Assembly (NCBI GenBank): GCA_934489895.1
Contig: CAKSST010000004.1
Span: 1-64,000 of the forward strand
DNA from: an uncultured Eubacteriales bacterium
Lineage (GTDB): Bacteria; Bacillota; Clostridia; Oscillospirales; Acutalibacteraceae
Direction of reading: 5' to 3'
Length of the DNA: 64,000 nucleotides
Shown here piece by piece: positions 15,757 through 25,137 of the stretch. The notes beneath the pieces were generated by a model. That model searched no databases, was not told the DNA's origin, and saw only the letters and a program-made list of their open reading frames with translations. The stretch's first letter is position 1, and every line of letters starts with the position of its first letter. Made by a program: the position numbers and the translations under genes.

Positions 15757-17409
15757 ATGTTGAAAGAATTATTAGTTGAAAACATTGCCTTAATTGAAAA
15801 GGCTGAAATAGAGTTTAATGACGGATTTAACGTGCTTACAGGTGAAACCGGTGCCGGTAAGTCCTTGGTGATTGATGCCATAAACGCAATTACAGGTGAA
15901 CGTACTTCCCGCGACCTTATAAGAACAGGCTGTCAGAACGCTTCAGTAACAGCCGTTTTTTCTAATATTTCAAATCGCGCCGCTCAATTGCTGCAAAATA
16001 TGGAAATTGAGCTTGACGATAACCTCATAATAAAAAAAACAATTAACGAAAACCGCTCAACCATACGAATTTGCGGTCAGCCTGCAACAGCGGCAATGGT
16101 AAAGCATTTGGCTGCTGAGCTTATAAATATACATGGTCAGCATGATAGCCAGGCTTTACTCAACCCTGATTCTCATTGCTCATTTATTGACAGTGTTGCA
16201 CAAAATGATAGCTTGCTTTTTGCGTATAGGAAAGAGTTTGATGCTTTAAAATCAATTAAAAAAGAGCTTGATAAGCTTGATATTGATGAAGATAAAAAAC
16301 GTCGCGAGCGTGATCTTTATGAATATCAGTTAAAAGAGCTTGATACTCTTGATATAAAACCCGGTGAACAACAAGCTTTAAAGGATGAATTTGCTTTAAT
16401 GCAGTCATCTGACGATGTCAGAAAAAAAATATCCTCTGCAATTTCTCTTTTAAAGGGAGATAACGGTGCAGATGGCGCTGTTAATTTAACCTCTATTGCG
16501 GTACATGAGCTTAATTCCAAAGGAATGGAATCTTTCTCGGCATTAAGTGAAAAGCTTCAATCGGCGCAATTTTCACTTGAAGCAATTATTGATGAATTAA
16601 CTGCTGAAATTGTTAAATTCAATTTTGATTCTCAGCGTATAAAATATGTAAGCGACCGTTTACATGAAGTTAACAGAGCGATAAATAAATACGGTGGCAG
16701 TGAAGAAGAACTTTTTAAATTTTATAATTCTGTAAAAGCAAGCCTTGATAGGATTGATAATACCGAAGCTGCTATGCAACAGCTTGAAGCTGAGCTTGCT
16801 CAGTCGGAAGGGCGCTTGATTAATAAAGCCGAACTACTTACTGCTTCCCGAAAAAATGCCGCTAAAAGCTTTTCAGCAGATGTATGTAAGGCTCTTGATT
16901 GTCTTGATATGCCTGATGTTAAGTTTTATGTCAATATCGATTCGGGCAGGTATACAAAAAACGGCTGTGATGTTGTGGAATTTATGATTTCTGCAAACAA
17001 AGGCGAACCGCCAAAACCTATAATTAAAATTGCATCAGGCGGTGAGTTATCAAGAATAATGCTTGCAATTAAAAGCGTTCTTGCTAAAATAGATGGTGTT
17101 GACACATTGATATTTGATGAAATTGATATCGGTATAAGTGGCAAAGCTGCCGAAAAGGTTGCTGTAAAGCTGCGTGAGGTTGCATCTTTCAGGCAGGTTT
17201 TGTGCGTAACTCATCTTGCGCAGATTGCTTCAGCGGCAGATACGCATCTGCTAATAGAAAAATCTGCCGAAAATGGACGCACAGTTACAAATATACATCC
17301 GCTTGACCGCAATGGCAGAGTAAATGAAATTGCAAGAATAATTGCAGGCAACACAATAACCGAAAGTGTAATTAATACAGCTAAAGAAATGCTGGATAGG
17401 AGAATATAA
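15757..17409 (+). CDS. recN: DNA repair protein RecN
   Basis: RecN is an SMC-like ATPase acting early in double-strand break repair. The 550-residue product has Walker A GETGAGKS near residue 30, two long coiled-coil arms (about 150-370) with the intervening hinge, the ABC signature ASGGELSRIMLAIK and Walker B TLIFDEIDIGISGKAA, with CVTHLAQIA after it. The Q-loop/INIHGQHDSQALL stretch near residue 125 is diagnostic of RecN. The stop abuts the tyrS start. Confidence 0.95.
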   Translation: MLKELLVENIALIEKAEIEFNDGFNVLTGETGAGKSLVIDAINAITGERTSRDLIRTGCQNASVTAVFSNISNRAAQLLQNMEIELDDNLIIKKTINENRSTIRICGQPATAAMVKHLAAELINIHGQHDSQALLNPDSHCSFIDSVAQNDSLLFAYRKEFDALKSIKKELDKLDIDEDKKRRERDLYEYQLKELDTLDIKPGEQQALKDEFALMQSSDDVRKKISSAISLLKGDNGADGAVNLTSIAVHELNSKGMESFSALSEKLQSAQFSLEAIIDELTAEIVKFNFDSQRIKYVSDRLHEVNRAINKYGGSEEELFKFYNSVKASLDRIDNTEAAMQQLEAELAQSEGRLINKAELLTASRKNAAKSFSADVCKALDCLDMPDVKFYVNIDSGRYTKNGCDVVEFMISANKGEPPKPIIKIASGGELSRIMLAIKSVLAKIDGVDTLIFDEIDIGISGKAAEKVAVKLREVASFRQVLCVTHLAQIASAADTHLLIEKSAENGRTVTNIHPLDRNGRVNEIARIIAGNTITESVINTAKEMLDRRI

Positions 17410-18639
17410 ATGACATTATTTGAAGAACTTAAAGCAAGAGGCCTTGTAGCCCAGACAACCGACGAAGAAGAGGTCAAAAAGCTTCTTGACAGCGATAAAC
17501 CTGCAACATTTTATATTGGCTTTGACCCTACAGCTGATAGCTTGCACGTAGGACATTTTGTTGCCGCAATTGTTATGAAGCATATGCAGATGCACGGTCA
17601 TATTCCGATAGCTCTTTTTGGCGGCGGCACAGGTATGATTGGCGACCCCAGCGGTAAAACAGATATGCGCAAAATGCTAACCAAGGAAGAAATTAATCAT
17701 AATATTGAAAGATTTGTTGAGCAAATTTCAAAATTCATTGATTTTTCTGATAACAAAGCCATCATTGTAAATAACGGGGATTGGCTGCTTGATTTGAATT
17801 ATATTGAATTTTTGCGTGAAGTAGGTGTACATTTTTCTGTTAACCGTATGCTTACCTTTGAGTGCTATAAACAGCGTCTTGAACGTGGTCTTTCATTCTT
17901 TGAGCTTAACTATATGTTAATGCAAAGCTACGATTTTCTTATGCTCAGCCGCAAACACAACTGTGTGCTTGAACTTGGCGGTGATGACCAGTGGAGTAAT
18001 ATTATCGGCGGTGTTGAGCTTATCCGTAAATCTGACGGTAAAGCCGCTTACGGTATGACATTCAATCTTTTGCTTACGAGCGAAGGCAAAAAAATGGGCA
18101 AAACCGAAAAAGGTGCTGTATGGCTTGACCCGCAAAAAACTTCACCTTACGAGTTTTATCAGTACTGGCGTAATGTTGATGATGCTGACGTTATCAAATG
18201 CCTTAAAATGCTTACTTTTCTTCCGCTTGATGAAATTACAAGGTATGAACAGTTAACAGGAAGTGAGCTTAACGCAGCTAAAGAACTGCTGGCTTATGAG
18301 CTTTGTAAACTTGTTCACGGTGAGGATGAAGCAAATAAATCTCAGACCGCTGCAAAGGCATTATTTGCCGGCGGCGACGATTTAGAGAATATGCCCACCT
18401 TTGAGCTTGATTATTCTGCTTTTGCAGACGGCGGCGCGCAGATACTTGATGTTATGCTTGCTGCTGGCCTTATCCCGTCAAAAGGTGAGGGCAGACGTCT
18501 TGTTCAGCAGGGCGGCGTGAGTGTTGATGACCAAAAAATAAGCGATCCTTTCTATGTAATTGAAAAAGCTGCTTTTGAAAAAGGTTATGTTATTATAAAA
18601 AAAGGTAAAAAAGTTTTCAAAAGAATAGTATTAAAATAA
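17410..18639 (+). CDS. tyrS: tyrosyl-tRNA synthetase
   Basis: It charges tRNA-Tyr. The 409-residue product is a class I synthetase with HVGH (the HIGH motif) in DSLHVGHFVAAIVMK, GDPSGKTDMR, the GGDDQWSN segment and KMGKT in place of KMSKS. A C-terminal S4 domain is present (GGVSVDDQKISDPFYVIEKA). The ATG follows the recN stop without a gap, so it is part of the nusB operon and not preceded by a T-box leader. A strong terminator ends the unit. Confidence 0.95.
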   Translation: MTLFEELKARGLVAQTTDEEEVKKLLDSDKPATFYIGFDPTADSLHVGHFVAAIVMKHMQMHGHIPIALFGGGTGMIGDPSGKTDMRKMLTKEEINHNIERFVEQISKFIDFSDNKAIIVNNGDWLLDLNYIEFLREVGVHFSVNRMLTFECYKQRLERGLSFFELNYMLMQSYDFLMLSRKHNCVLELGGDDQWSNIIGGVELIRKSDGKAAYGMTFNLLLTSEGKKMGKTEKGAVWLDPQKTSPYEFYQYWRNVDDADVIKCLKMLTFLPLDEITRYEQLTGSELNAAKELLAYELCKLVHGEDEANKSQTAAKALFAGGDDLENMPTFELDYSAFADGGAQILDVMLAAGLIPSKGEGRRLVQQGGVSVDDQKISDPFYVIEKAAFEKGYVIIKKGKKVFKRIVLK

Positions 18640-18705
18640 TTTTTTTAGTTGCACCGATTAGGTGAGGCCGTAAAGTAAAAGTAGACAAGAAAAACCGCAT
18701 ACGAA

Positions 18706-18748
18706 AAAGGCAGAAACATGGTGGTTTTACATGTGTCTGCCTTTATTT
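18706..18748 (+). terminator. intrinsic terminator, bidirectional
   Basis: AAAGGCAGA...ACATG (18706-18720) pairs with CATGT...TCTGCCTTT (18730-18744), with T-rich flanks. It ends the nusB-tyrS operon and the convergent small gene. Confidence 0.75.
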
Positions 18749-18775
18749 TACTATTGCAAATAAGAATAGCTAATT

Positions 18776-19015
18776 TTACAATCGGTTATATTTTTGTTCG
18801 TGCATAATCGTTGCAAATTTTATAGAAGATGTTTCGCATATAACTGTTGTTAACGGTTGCTTTTTCTTTAAAACAACAAAATTATCCCCAACATCAAATA
18901 ATCGACCGGTAATAACCTGATTCTTTTTGTTTATATAACATTCTATTTTCATCATTCTGCCGATATTGCGCTTAAAGTATTCTGACATTCCATAATAAGG
19001 GCACGAATTTTCCAT
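18776..19015 (-). CDS. small conserved-looking protein, possible beta-barrel
   Basis: The likely start is ATG 19015 (SD GAGGAG, then seven T), giving 79 residues that begin MENSCPYYGMSEYFKRNIGR. An N-terminal helix precedes a run of short strands: MKIECYINKKNQVITGRLFD, VGDNFVVL, TTVICETSSIKFATI. The pattern 'G.L.dVG.dfvvl' recalls small LSm/SH3-like barrels found in some spore proteins of Firmicutes, but I do not recognise the family. It follows dapB on the same strand, behind a terminator hairpin. Confidence 0.5.
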   Translation of the reverse strand: MENSCPYYGMSEYFKRNIGRMMKIECYINKKNQVITGRLFDVGDNFVVLKKKQPLTTVICETSSIKFATIMHEQKYNRL

Positions 19016-19069
19016 AAAAAAACTCCTCGTCATTTAATATATATACAATATATTTTATGACGGGGAGTT
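19016..19069 (-). terminator. terminator hairpin overlapping the SD of the next gene
   Basis: On the minus strand AACTCCCCGTCAT pairs with ATGACGAGGAGTT (19057-19069 with 19021-19033, one G-U) and is followed by seven T. The 3' arm contains the SD GAGGAG of the 18776-19015 gene, and the start codon directly follows the T run. It terminates dapB and would hide the SD in read-through RNA. Confidence 0.65.
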
Positions 19070-19086
19070 AATAATGTTATAAATTA

Positions 19087-19839
19087 TTATTTAATCAAAG
19101 AGTTCATATCATACAAAGCAGGGGATTGGCCTTTTAAAAACTCTGCTGCGCGAACAGCGCCAACAGCAAATATCTCACGTGAAGCAGCGCTGTGTTTAAT
19201 ACTGATTGTTTCATCGTGACCGGCAAAAATAACCTCATGTTCGCCAACAATTGTACCACCGCGCACAGCATGTATTCCAATTTCTTTTTTATTGCGCTCA
19301 CCGCGCTTTGAATGACGGTCATATTCGTAATACTTTTCATCATTAAAAACGCTGTTAATGGCATTTGCAAGCATTATAGCGGTACCGCTGGGAGCATCTT
19401 TTTTCATGTTGTGATGTTTTTCAATAATTTCAATATCAAAATCATCACCCAGTATTGCTGCTGCCTTTTGTGCAAGACCGATAATTAAGTTTACGCCCAA
19501 AGACATATTGAATGTGAAAAATACAGGGATTATCTGTGAAGCCGCCTTAATTTTTGCAATAGCAGCATCACTGTAGCCTGTTGTTGCAATAACAACAGGC
19601 ATTTTCTTTTCTAATACAAAAGTAAGTAAGGTATCAAGGCAATCTGAATTAGAAAAATCAACAACTACATCAGCGTCAACTTTAATATCAGAAAGCGTTT
19701 TAAAAACAGGGAAATGGCTGTAGGCATCACCATACAGATCGGCACCTGCAACAATTTTTATATTTTCAGTATCATCAACCAAGCGGGCAATGGTACGACC
19801 CATACGTCCGCAGCAGCCATTTAAAATTATCCTTGTCAT
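19087..19839 (-). CDS. dapB: 4-hydroxy-tetrahydrodipicolinate reductase
   Basis: DapB reduces the DapA product to tetrahydrodipicolinate with NAD(P)H, in lysine and diaminopimelate synthesis (peptidoglycan) and, in spore formers, upstream of dipicolinate. The 250-residue product has the nucleotide motif NGCCGRMGRTIA, the VDFSN and ATTGYSDAAI segments, the catalytic EIIEKHHNMKKDAPSGTA and a complete C-terminal domain. It is third in the leftward set asd-dapA-dapB. Confidence 0.95.
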   Translation of the reverse strand: MTRIILNGCCGRMGRTIARLVDDTENIKIVAGADLYGDAYSHFPVFKTLSDIKVDADVVVDFSNSDCLDTLLTFVLEKKMPVVIATTGYSDAAIAKIKAASQIIPVFFTFNMSLGVNLIIGLAQKAAAILGDDFDIEIIEKHHNMKKDAPSGTAIMLANAINSVFNDEKYYEYDRHSKRGERNKKEIGIHAVRGGTIVGEHEVIFAGHDETISIKHSAASREIFAVGAVRAAEFLKGQSPALYDMNSLIK

Positions 19840-19864
19840 TGTGTAAATAAACTCCTAATTATGA

Positions 19865-20752
19865 TTAAAGACAACCGTATTCCTTCAAAGTATCATTCAA
19901 TTTTGAGCGTGCCGTATCACTCATAGGTGAAAGGGGTAAGCGTAAAGGTCCAACATTAAGACCCATCATATTCATAGCTTCCTTTACGGGAATGGGGTTA
20001 ACATCACTAAACAGCGAATTGATTAACTTTGTATACTTAATCTGGTCAGCAGCAGCGCCCTCAATATCGCCGTCAAAGAATTTTTGGCACATGTTATGGG
20101 TTTCACTCGGTAAAATGTTTGATAATACAGAAATAACGCCCATACCTCCAAGTGACAGCATTGGGATAATCTGGTCATCATTACCTGAGTAAATTGTTAA
20201 ATTATCACCGCAAAGTGCAATAGTCTCAACAATTGCTGAGAAATTGCCATTAGCTTCTTTTGCTGCAACGATGTTTGGGTGCTTTGCAAGCTCAGCATAG
20301 GTTGAAGGCTGAATACTTGTGCCTGTACGTGATGGTACGTTATATAGTATTATAGGAACATCAATGCTGTCAGCAATAAGATTATAATGTGCAATCAAGC
20401 CGGACTGTGATGCTTTATTATAATAAGGTGTAACAAGTAATAAGGAATCCGCGCCCTCAGCAACAGCTTCCTTTGAAAGCTGTATGCCGTAGCGTGTATC
20501 ATTACTTCCTGTGCCTATTATTGCGGGTACTCTGCCGTTAATTGCTTCAACGGCGGTTGAAATTACTTTAACATGCTCTTTATGATCCAAAGTTGCAGAT
20601 TCACCGGTTGTACCGCAAATAACAAGTGCGTCAATACCGCTGTTAATCTGTTCTTCAATTAACTCCTTTAAACGTTCATAATTTACAGAACGGTCAGCGT
20701 TCATAGGGGTAACCAATGCAGTGGCTGCACCCTTAAATACTAATTTCTTCAT
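19865..20752 (-). CDS. dapA: 4-hydroxy-tetrahydrodipicolinate synthase
   Basis: DapA condenses pyruvate with aspartate semialdehyde. The 295-residue TIM-barrel protein shows the N-acetylneuraminate-lyase family pattern: GAATALVTPM, the GTTGESATLDHKEH signature, YYNKASQSGLIAHY, the tyrosine of YNVPSRTG and the Schiff-base lysine in VAAKEANGN. The CDS ends 25 bp before dapB on the same strand. The start follows an SD (AGGAGTTG). Confidence 0.95.
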   Translation of the reverse strand: MKKLVFKGAATALVTPMNADRSVNYERLKELIEEQINSGIDALVICGTTGESATLDHKEHVKVISTAVEAINGRVPAIIGTGSNDTRYGIQLSKEAVAEGADSLLLVTPYYNKASQSGLIAHYNLIADSIDVPIILYNVPSRTGTSIQPSTYAELAKHPNIVAAKEANGNFSAIVETIALCGDNLTIYSGNDDQIIPMLSLGGMGVISVLSNILPSETHNMCQKFFDGDIEGAAADQIKYTKLINSLFSDVNPIPVKEAMNMMGLNVGPLRLPLSPMSDTARSKLNDTLKEYGCL

Positions 20753-20773
20753 AGAAATATCAACTCCTAAAAG

Positions 20774-21853
20774 TTAGTCTATATAACCTTCTGCGCAAAG
20801 CAATTCAGCAAGCAATACAGCACCGCCGGCAGCACCGCGCAAGGTGTTGTGCGAAAGGCAAACAAATTTGTAGTCAAAGATATTGTCTTCTCTTAAGCGA
20901 CCAAGTGAAATTGCCATACCGCCTTCAAGCTCTCGGTGGAGCTTAGCCTGAGGATAATTATCCTCAACAAAATAGTTAAGGAACTGCTTGGGTGCGCTGG
21001 GAAGCTGAAGCTCTTGAGGACGGCCTGAATATGCAGTCCAATCAGCAATAATCTCCTCTTTGGTAGGTTTATTCTCAAACTCTACATAAACAGCAGCTGT
21101 GTGACCGTCAGATACAGGAACACGTAAGCACTGAGCAGAAAAAACAGGGGAAGTAGCATTTACAATAACGTCATTTTCAATATGACCGAATACTTTCAAA
21201 GGCTCAACCTCAGATTTTTCTTCCTCGCCGCCTATATAAGGGATAAGGTTGTCAACCATTTCGGGCCAACGCTCAAAGGTTTTACCGGCACCTGATATTG
21301 CTTGATATGTACATACAAGACATTTTTTAACGCCGTATTTCATAAGCGGATATATTGCGGGAACATAGCTTTGAATAGAGCAGTTTGATTTAACAGCAAC
21401 AAAACCGCGTTTTGTTCCAAGACGTTTACGCTGTGCATCAATAATTTTAATGTGGTCATTATTGATTTCAGGGATAACCATTGGAACATCGGGAGTATGA
21501 CGGTGCGCACTGTTATTTGAAACAACAGGACACTCCAATTTTGCATAAGCATTTTCAAGCTCCCGAATTTCGTCCTTTTTCATATCAACTGCACAGAAAA
21601 TAAAGTCAACCTGCTGAGCAATCTTCTCCTTGTCAGCGCTTGCGTCAAGTACAACCATATCTTTAACTTTTTCGGGAATATGGGATTTCATAGCCCAACG
21701 ACCTTCAACAGCCTCTTTATATGTTTTACCGGCGCTTCTGCTGCTGGCAGCAAGAACAGTTATATTGAACCACGGATGCTCAGCGAGCAACAAAATAAAC
21801 CTTTGACCAACCATACCGGTGGCGCCAACAATACCAACATTGTACTTTTTCAT
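20774..21853 (-). CDS. asd: aspartate-semialdehyde dehydrogenase
   Basis: It makes aspartate semialdehyde from aspartyl phosphate. The protein of about 359 residues starts at ATG 21853 behind AAGGGA (the in-frame TTG at 21871 lacks an SD). The motifs NVGIVGATGMVGQRFI, SNNSAHRHTPDVPMVIPEIN, catalytic cysteine in KSNCSIQSYVPA and AISGAGKTFERWPEMVDN place it with the yeast/archaeal-type branch of the family, common in clostridia. It heads the lysine/DAP unit. Confidence 0.94.
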   Translation of the reverse strand: MKKYNVGIVGATGMVGQRFILLLAEHPWFNITVLAASSRSAGKTYKEAVEGRWAMKSHIPEKVKDMVVLDASADKEKIAQQVDFIFCAVDMKKDEIRELENAYAKLECPVVSNNSAHRHTPDVPMVIPEINNDHIKIIDAQRKRLGTKRGFVAVKSNCSIQSYVPAIYPLMKYGVKKCLVCTYQAISGAGKTFERWPEMVDNLIPYIGGEEEKSEVEPLKVFGHIENDVIVNATSPVFSAQCLRVPVSDGHTAAVYVEFENKPTKEEIIADWTAYSGRPQELQLPSAPKQFLNYFVEDNYPQAKLHRELEGGMAISLGRLREDNIFDYKFVCLSHNTLRGAAGGAVLLAELLCAEGYID

Positions 21854-21939
21854 AAAATGTATTCCCTTCAAAATTAAAAATTTAGTTGATAATTTATAAA
21901 ATATGCAATATAATCAATAATTAATCTGCAATATATATT

Positions 21940-21968
21940 ATGATATCATTCATAATTTTATTTGTCAA
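21940..21968 (-). promoter_or_regulatory. sigma-A promoter of asd-dapA-dapB
   Basis: On the minus strand TTGACA (21968-21963), a 17-bp spacer and TATCAT (21945-21940). The leader of about 80 nt is too short and unstructured for a lysine riboswitch. Confidence 0.65.
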
Positions 21969-21989
21969 TAAATATTGAGGCTATTTTTT

Positions 21990-23012
21990 ATGAATAAAAG
22001 TGATTTCTTCTACAATTTACCGCAGGAATTGATAGCACAACAACCTGCAAACCCCCGTAATTCATCAAAACTGCTGTTTATGGACCGAAAAAGCGGTAAA
22101 TTAACACACAGTGTATTTTCAAATCTTGGTGAATTTTTAAAACCCGGCGACTGCCTAATTTTAAATGATACAAGGGTTCTTCCAGCGCGAATATTCGGTA
22201 AACGTATTGACACTGAATCTACCGTTGAGTTTTTGCTGTTAAAGGGCCTTGGTAATAACCGTTGGGAATGTATTGCCGGTCCGGGTAAAAAAGCCAAATG
22301 CGGACATGCCTTTACCTTTTCCGATAAGCTTCGTGCTTCGGTTGAAAGCGTTCTTGATGATGGCAACCGAATTTTACAGTTTGAAGCAGACGGTGAATTT
22401 TTGGCTTTGCTTGATGAAATCGGCCAGATGCCTCTGCCTCATTATATAACACAAGAGCTTGAAGACCCCGAGCGTTATCAGACTGTATATTCAAAGGAAG
22501 CCGGCTCTGCCGCAGCGCCTACTGCCGGATTGCATTTTACAAAAGAAATGCTTGAACAGCTTAAAGAGTCAGGCATTAATATCGGTTATGTAACTTTGCA
22601 CGTCGGCCTTGGTACTTTCAGACCTGTTAAAACTGAGGACATCACACAACATACTATGCACACTGAGCATTATTCTGTACCCAAAGAAACTGCAAAACTT
22701 ATTAATAATGCTAAAAATAACGGTCAACGCGTAATTTGTGTAGGCACAACAAGCTGCCGAACATTGGAAAGCAGTGCTGCAAAAACCGGCATAGTTACTC
22801 CCGGCAGTGCAGATACCGATATTTTTATTTATCCCGGCTACGAGTTTAAAGTTATGGACGGTATTATTACTAATTTTCATTTACCGGAAAGCACTTTAAT
22901 AATGCTCGTAAGTGCATTTGCCGGCAGGGATAATACTTTAAATGCTTATAATACTGCCGTTGCTGAAAAATACAGATTTTACTCTTTCGGCGATGCAATG
23001 TTAATTCTTTAA
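21990..23012 (+). CDS. queA: S-adenosylmethionine:tRNA ribosyltransferase-isomerase
   Basis: QueA builds the epoxycyclopentane ring of epoxyqueuosine on preQ1-modified tRNA. The protein of about 340 residues starts at ATG 21990 (SD TGAGG); the TTG at 21975 lacks an SD. It shows YNLPQELIAQQPANPRNSSK, LNDTRVLPARIFGKR, the conserved AAPTAGLHFTKEML and LHVGLGTFRPVKTED, and FHLPESTLIMLVSAF near the end. It precedes tgt, its partner in queuosine synthesis. Confidence 0.95.
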   Translation: MNKSDFFYNLPQELIAQQPANPRNSSKLLFMDRKSGKLTHSVFSNLGEFLKPGDCLILNDTRVLPARIFGKRIDTESTVEFLLLKGLGNNRWECIAGPGKKAKCGHAFTFSDKLRASVESVLDDGNRILQFEADGEFLALLDEIGQMPLPHYITQELEDPERYQTVYSKEAGSAAAPTAGLHFTKEMLEQLKESGINIGYVTLHVGLGTFRPVKTEDITQHTMHTEHYSVPKETAKLINNAKNNGQRVICVGTTSCRTLESSAAKTGIVTPGSADTDIFIYPGYEFKVMDGIITNFHLPESTLIMLVSAFAGRDNTLNAYNTAVAEKYRFYSFGDAMLIL

Positions 23013-23036
23013 ATGATGAACACGGAGATTGATTAA

Positions 23037-24173
23037 ATGGAGTTTGTTGTTAATAAAAAAGAGGAAAGAGCAAGACTTTGTACTATAAATACCGTACACG
23101 GAATCGTCCAAACTCCCGCTTTTATGAATGTTGCAACAGTTGCTGCAATAAAAGGCGGTTTGTCTGCCGACGACCTTAAAAATATAGGCTGCCAGGTTAT
23201 GTTGTGCAATACTTACCACCTTCACTTAAGACCAAATGATGAGGTTGTAAAACAATGCGGAGGATTGCATAAGTTTACAAAATTTGACGGGCCTATACTC
23301 ACTGACAGTGGCGGTTTTCAGGTGTTTTCACTTTCTACCTTGCGAAATATTAATGAGGAAGGCGTTACCTTTGCCTCACATATAGACGGACGACACATTT
23401 TTATGGGACCTGAAGAAAGTATGCAGATTCAATCAAATTTAGGTTCTACTATTGCCATGGCTTTTGATGAATGCGTTGAAAACCCATCGGAATACAGTTA
23501 TTCAAAACAATCCTGCGCAAGGACTACGCGTTGGCTAAAGCGTTGTATAGAACATCATAATATGTTAACCAAAAAGGAAGATTGTATTAATCCAAAGCAA
23601 TTACTGTTTGGCATTAACCAGGGCTGTGTTTATAACGATTTGCGTGTAGAACATATGAAAGAAATTGCCGAGCTTGAATGTGATGGCTTTGCAATCGGAG
23701 GTTTGGCGGTTGGTGAGCCTACCGAGGTTATGTATGATGTAATTGACCACGTTGAAGAATATATGCCGCAAAACAAGCCGCGTTATTTAATGGGCGTTGG
23801 TACCCCTGCAAACATTTTTGAAGCTGTTGAAAGGGGCGTAGACCTGTTTGACTGTGTATTGCCGGCGCGTAATGCACGTCACGGTCATTTGTTTACACAG
23901 CAGGGTGTTATTAATATTAATAATAAAAAATATGAGACCGATTTATTACCGATTGACCCTGAATGTGACTGTCCTGTATGCAGACAATACTTTTCAAGAG
24001 CTTATTTAAGACATCTTATAAAGAGTAATGAAATTCTCGGTTTGCGTTTTGCAGTAATACACAATTTATATTTTTATAATAAAATGATGCAGAATATCAG
24101 AACATCACTTGAAAACGGAACTTTTATACAATATAAAAATGAACATATTGAAAATTATAGCAGAAGAATATAA
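23037..24173 (+). CDS. tgt: tRNA-guanine transglycosylase
   Basis: Tgt swaps guanine-34 for preQ1 in tRNAs with GUN anticodons. The 378-residue TIM-barrel enzyme has QTPAFMNVATVAAIKGG, TDSGGFQVFSL with the general-base Asp, GFAIGGLAVGEP, the DCVLPARNARHGHLFTQQG stretch containing the nucleophilic Asp, and the zinc-binding CDCPVCRQYFSRAYLRHL with a later His. It sits 24 bp after queA. Confidence 0.95.
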   Translation: MEFVVNKKEERARLCTINTVHGIVQTPAFMNVATVAAIKGGLSADDLKNIGCQVMLCNTYHLHLRPNDEVVKQCGGLHKFTKFDGPILTDSGGFQVFSLSTLRNINEEGVTFASHIDGRHIFMGPEESMQIQSNLGSTIAMAFDECVENPSEYSYSKQSCARTTRWLKRCIEHHNMLTKKEDCINPKQLLFGINQGCVYNDLRVEHMKEIAELECDGFAIGGLAVGEPTEVMYDVIDHVEEYMPQNKPRYLMGVGTPANIFEAVERGVDLFDCVLPARNARHGHLFTQQGVININNKKYETDLLPIDPECDCPVCRQYFSRAYLRHLIKSNEILGLRFAVIHNLYFYNKMMQNIRTSLENGTFIQYKNEHIENYSRRI

Positions 24174-24236
24174 TTTTTTCCTTGCATATTATCAATTTGC
24201 ATGATAATATATCTTTAGTTTTCGGAGGTGAAAAAG

Positions 24237-24569
24237 ATGTTTAATTTACTTGAAACTGTTGCAACTAATAATACAACTCAAGCCAACGGCATGGGCGGTA
24301 TATTTTCTATTTTGATTATGGTTGCAATGTTCGCGCTTATGTATTTTATTATGATACGTCCCCAGAAAAAGAGACAAAAACAAGAAGAAGCTATGAGAAA
24401 CAACATCCAGATTGGTGATGAAATTATCACAATCGGCGGTTTCTATGGTCGCGTTATTGCTCTTAAAGATGATAACTGCATTATTATTGAATCAGTTGTT
24501 GACGGCTCAAAGCAGAAGATTATTAAATCTGCAGTACAAACCAATTTGACTGTTCATGATGACAAATAA
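24237..24569 (+). CDS. yajC: preprotein translocase subunit YajC
   Basis: YajC is a small partner of SecDF. The product of about 110 residues has one N-terminal membrane helix (GGIFSILIMVAMFALMYFIM), then the standard IRPQKKRQKQEEAMRNNIQI and a cytoplasmic domain with GDEIITIGGFYGRV. The start is ATG 24237 with SD GGAGGTG; the in-frame GTG 24228 lies within that SD. The order tgt-yajC is widespread in bacteria. A 9-bp inverted repeat (ATATTATCA/TGATAATAT) precedes the gene. Confidence 0.93.
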   Translation: MFNLLETVATNNTTQANGMGGIFSILIMVAMFALMYFIMIRPQKKRQKQEEAMRNNIQIGDEIITIGGFYGRVIALKDDNCIIIESVVDGSKQKIIKSAVQTNLTVHDDK

Positions 24570-24591
24570 TTTATTTTTGTTATAAAACTTA

Positions 24592-24620
24592 TCCTCCGTG
24601 AATATATTGTTCATGGGGGA
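24592..24620 (+). promoter_or_regulatory. hairpin burying the SD of the next gene
   Basis: TCCTCCGTGAA (24592-24602) pairs with TTCATGGGGGA (24610-24620), 11 bp with two G-U, loop TATATTG. The 3' arm is the SD GGGGGA of the 24628 gene, followed by TTGTTTT and the start. Confidence 0.6.
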
Positions 24621-24627
24621 TTGTTTT

Positions 24628-25026
24628 ATGAAAAACGCAAATTCAGGCACAAAAAAATATAAATACATAATTATTGGTACTTTTTCAGGTATAATTGTTA
24701 GCTTTATATTTTTATTAATAATGGCGGCGATATTTACTTATTGCGATATGGTAACTTCACTTGCACACCCTATGGCATCAATAGCATCAGGTGTAGGCGC
24801 GCTTGCCGGAGGTTTCATTACCGCAAAACTTTGTAAGACAAACGGGCTTTTGAACGGATTATTTACCGGAGTTATTATGTTTGTAATAATAATGCTTGTG
24901 TCATTAATAATTAGTGATAGTTCAGTTACTTTAATGACTTTTATACGGCTGATTATCATTATGTGTTCCTCTGCAATAGGCGGCATTTTAGGTGTTAATA
25001 AACTATCAAAAAAACATTTCATATAA
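24628..25026 (+). CDS. TIGR04086 family membrane protein
   Basis: This product of about 132 residues has four hydrophobic segments: YIIIGTFSGIIVSFIFLLIM, MASIASGVGALAGGFITAKL, LFTGVIMFVIIMLVSLII and FIRLIIIMCSSAIGGILG. The glycine-rich second and fourth helices and its place right after yajC match the uncharacterised TIGR04086 family of clostridia. ATG 24628 has SD GGGGGA; TTG 24598 has none. Its SD lies inside a hairpin. Function is unknown. Confidence 0.75.
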   Translation: MKNANSGTKKYKYIIIGTFSGIIVSFIFLLIMAAIFTYCDMVTSLAHPMASIASGVGALAGGFITAKLCKTNGLLNGLFTGVIMFVIIMLVSLIISDSSVTLMTFIRLIIIMCSSAIGGILGVNKLSKKHFI

Positions 25027-25034
25027 TTTTTAAC

Positions 25035-25062
25035 AAAAAATCCGCAAATTTGCGGATTTTTT
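25035..25062 (+). terminator. intrinsic terminator
   Basis: AAAAAATCCGCAAA pairs with TTTGCGGATTTTTT, a compact symmetrical hairpin. Confidence 0.85.
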
Positions 25063-25137
25063 GTTATTTAATATTGTCATAAGCAATATTATTTGATATA
25101 ATTATTTAGTTAATTTTAAAAGAACGGACTTGACAAA

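Noticed and set aside
17380..17410. T-box leader before tyrS
   Set aside because: tyrS follows recN without a gap, so there is no room for a leader.
18650..18700. Small RNA or second hairpin after tyrS (CACC/GGTG)
   Set aside because: The stem is only four base pairs and lacks a promoter; the terminator at 18706 explains the region.
21854..21962. Lysine riboswitch before asd-dapA-dapB
   Set aside because: The leader is about 80 nt, AT-rich and without the conserved five-helix pattern; only a promoter is supported.
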